A stretch of DNA of 20,710 nucleotides from Dehalococcoidales bacterium (lineage in GTDB: Bacteria; Chloroflexota; Dehalococcoidia; Dehalococcoidales; RBG-16-60-22): NCBI GenBank assembly GCA_016926115.1, contig JAFGPF010000035.1, positions 1-20,710 of the forward strand, in the 5' to 3' direction. Of this stretch, positions 20,498-20,710 are shown one piece after another; the stretch's first letter is position 1, and each line of letters opens with the position of its first letter. The position numbers were made by a program, and so were the translations under genes. Under the pieces are notes generated by a model that was not told the origin of the DNA, searched no databases, and worked only from the letters and a program-made list of their open reading frames with translations.

Positions 20498-20710
20498 TCA
20501 TAACCCTCCACAGTGTCGCCCATTCCTCCAGGGTAAACGTCTCCGCCCGCCTTTGCGGTTCGATGTTTGCCTTTTCCAGTACCGCCAGCACATCAGCCTT
20601 GGGGAGTTTCAGTCCCTGCGCCAGCGAGTTGGCGACCTGCTTGCGCGACGCTGTGAAGCCCGCCCGTACCAGCTTAAAGAACCCCTCCTCGTCGACCTCC
20701 ACCGGGGGCC
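20490..20710 (-). CDS. rsmA: 16S rRNA dimethyladenosine transferase, C-terminal end only
   Basis: The last 73 or so codons of RsmA/KsgA, which dimethylates two adenosines in the 3' hairpin of 16S rRNA. FFKLVRAGFTASRKQVANSL is the conserved start of the C-terminal domain, followed by VLEKANIEPQRRAETFTLEEW, which is diagnostic (family: PxxRAExLxxxxF/W). The catalytic Rossmann domain is beyond the right edge of the window. The frame is still open at base 20710. The gene overlaps ispE by 8 bases and probably heads this operon. Confidence 0.9.
   Translation of the reverse strand, partial: PPVEVDEEGFFKLVRAGFTASRKQVANSLAQGLKLPKADVLAVLEKANIEPQRRAETFTLEEWATLWRVMNE

Noticed and set aside
1..20710. CRISPR array, tRNA/rRNA genes, prophage, IS element, defence island
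   Set aside because: No direct-repeat arrays, cloverleaf-like segments, transposase or integrase, or recognisable defence genes were seen in either strand.

Overview
The window is a densely packed bacterial chromosome segment of moderate GC (mid-50s percent by eye). It carries about 25 protein genes, no rRNA or tRNA gene, no phage or IS element and no CRISPR array. Gene content and protein style (long HPF next to comF, split transketolase, L25/Ctc with an acidic tail, UPF0200-type kinase, ferredoxin-nitroreductase plus rubrerythrin, HD-GYP regulator) suggest an anaerobic member of the Chloroflexota, probably Dehalococcoidia. That assignment is an inference from resemblance, not the result of a search.

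Layout. 1-3590 (+): the 3' part of dnaE, a small SAM methyltransferase and radC. 3587-6688 (-): a zinc-ribbon protein, comF and hpf. These are followed, from an internal promoter just after hpf, by a membrane-anchored protein, two tiny membrane proteins (58 and 84 aa) and ogt. 6881-7903 (-): a REC/HD-GYP response regulator with a clear intrinsic terminator. 8089-8982 (+): an SDR oxidoreductase with its own promoter. 9000-11163 (-): rplY/ctc, an amidohydrolase and thpR. 11298-13093 (+): two methyltransferases in a translationally coupled pair. 13150-14971 (+): transketolase N and C subunits. 14968-15992 (-): a UPF0200-type kinase coupled to dCMP deaminase. 16069-17337 (+): a CCA-adding enzyme/poly(A) polymerase family protein. 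17338-17512: intergenic, with two imperfect palindromic repeats of the GTCATTGCGAG type. 17513-20710 (-): rsmA (partial), ispE, an alpha/beta hydrolase, a ferredoxin-nitroreductase and rubrerythrin.

Most of this is housekeeping: replication and repair (dnaE, radC, ogt), translation (hpf, rplY, rsmA), RNA processing (cca family, thpR), isoprenoid synthesis (ispE), pentose phosphate metabolism (tkt) and nucleotide metabolism (dCMP deaminase). Stop/start overlaps (ATGA, TAATG) couple several gene pairs, and convergent genes share stop codons (TTAG, CTAG).

The observations most worth checking are: (i) an in-frame amber codon at 18202-18204 that cuts the nitroreductase about 49 codons before its natural end, with the family's C-terminus intact downstream and an ATG directly after the TAG; (ii) a terminator-like hairpin with a U6 tract inside the first codons of the transketolase N subunit; (iii) three genes whose -10 box lies only 8-12 bases from the start codon, suggesting leaderless or near-leaderless mRNAs; (iv) several promoters with 18-base spacers; and (v) a cluster of uncharacterised small membrane proteins upstream of ogt. 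I found no convincing wholly new multi-gene system.
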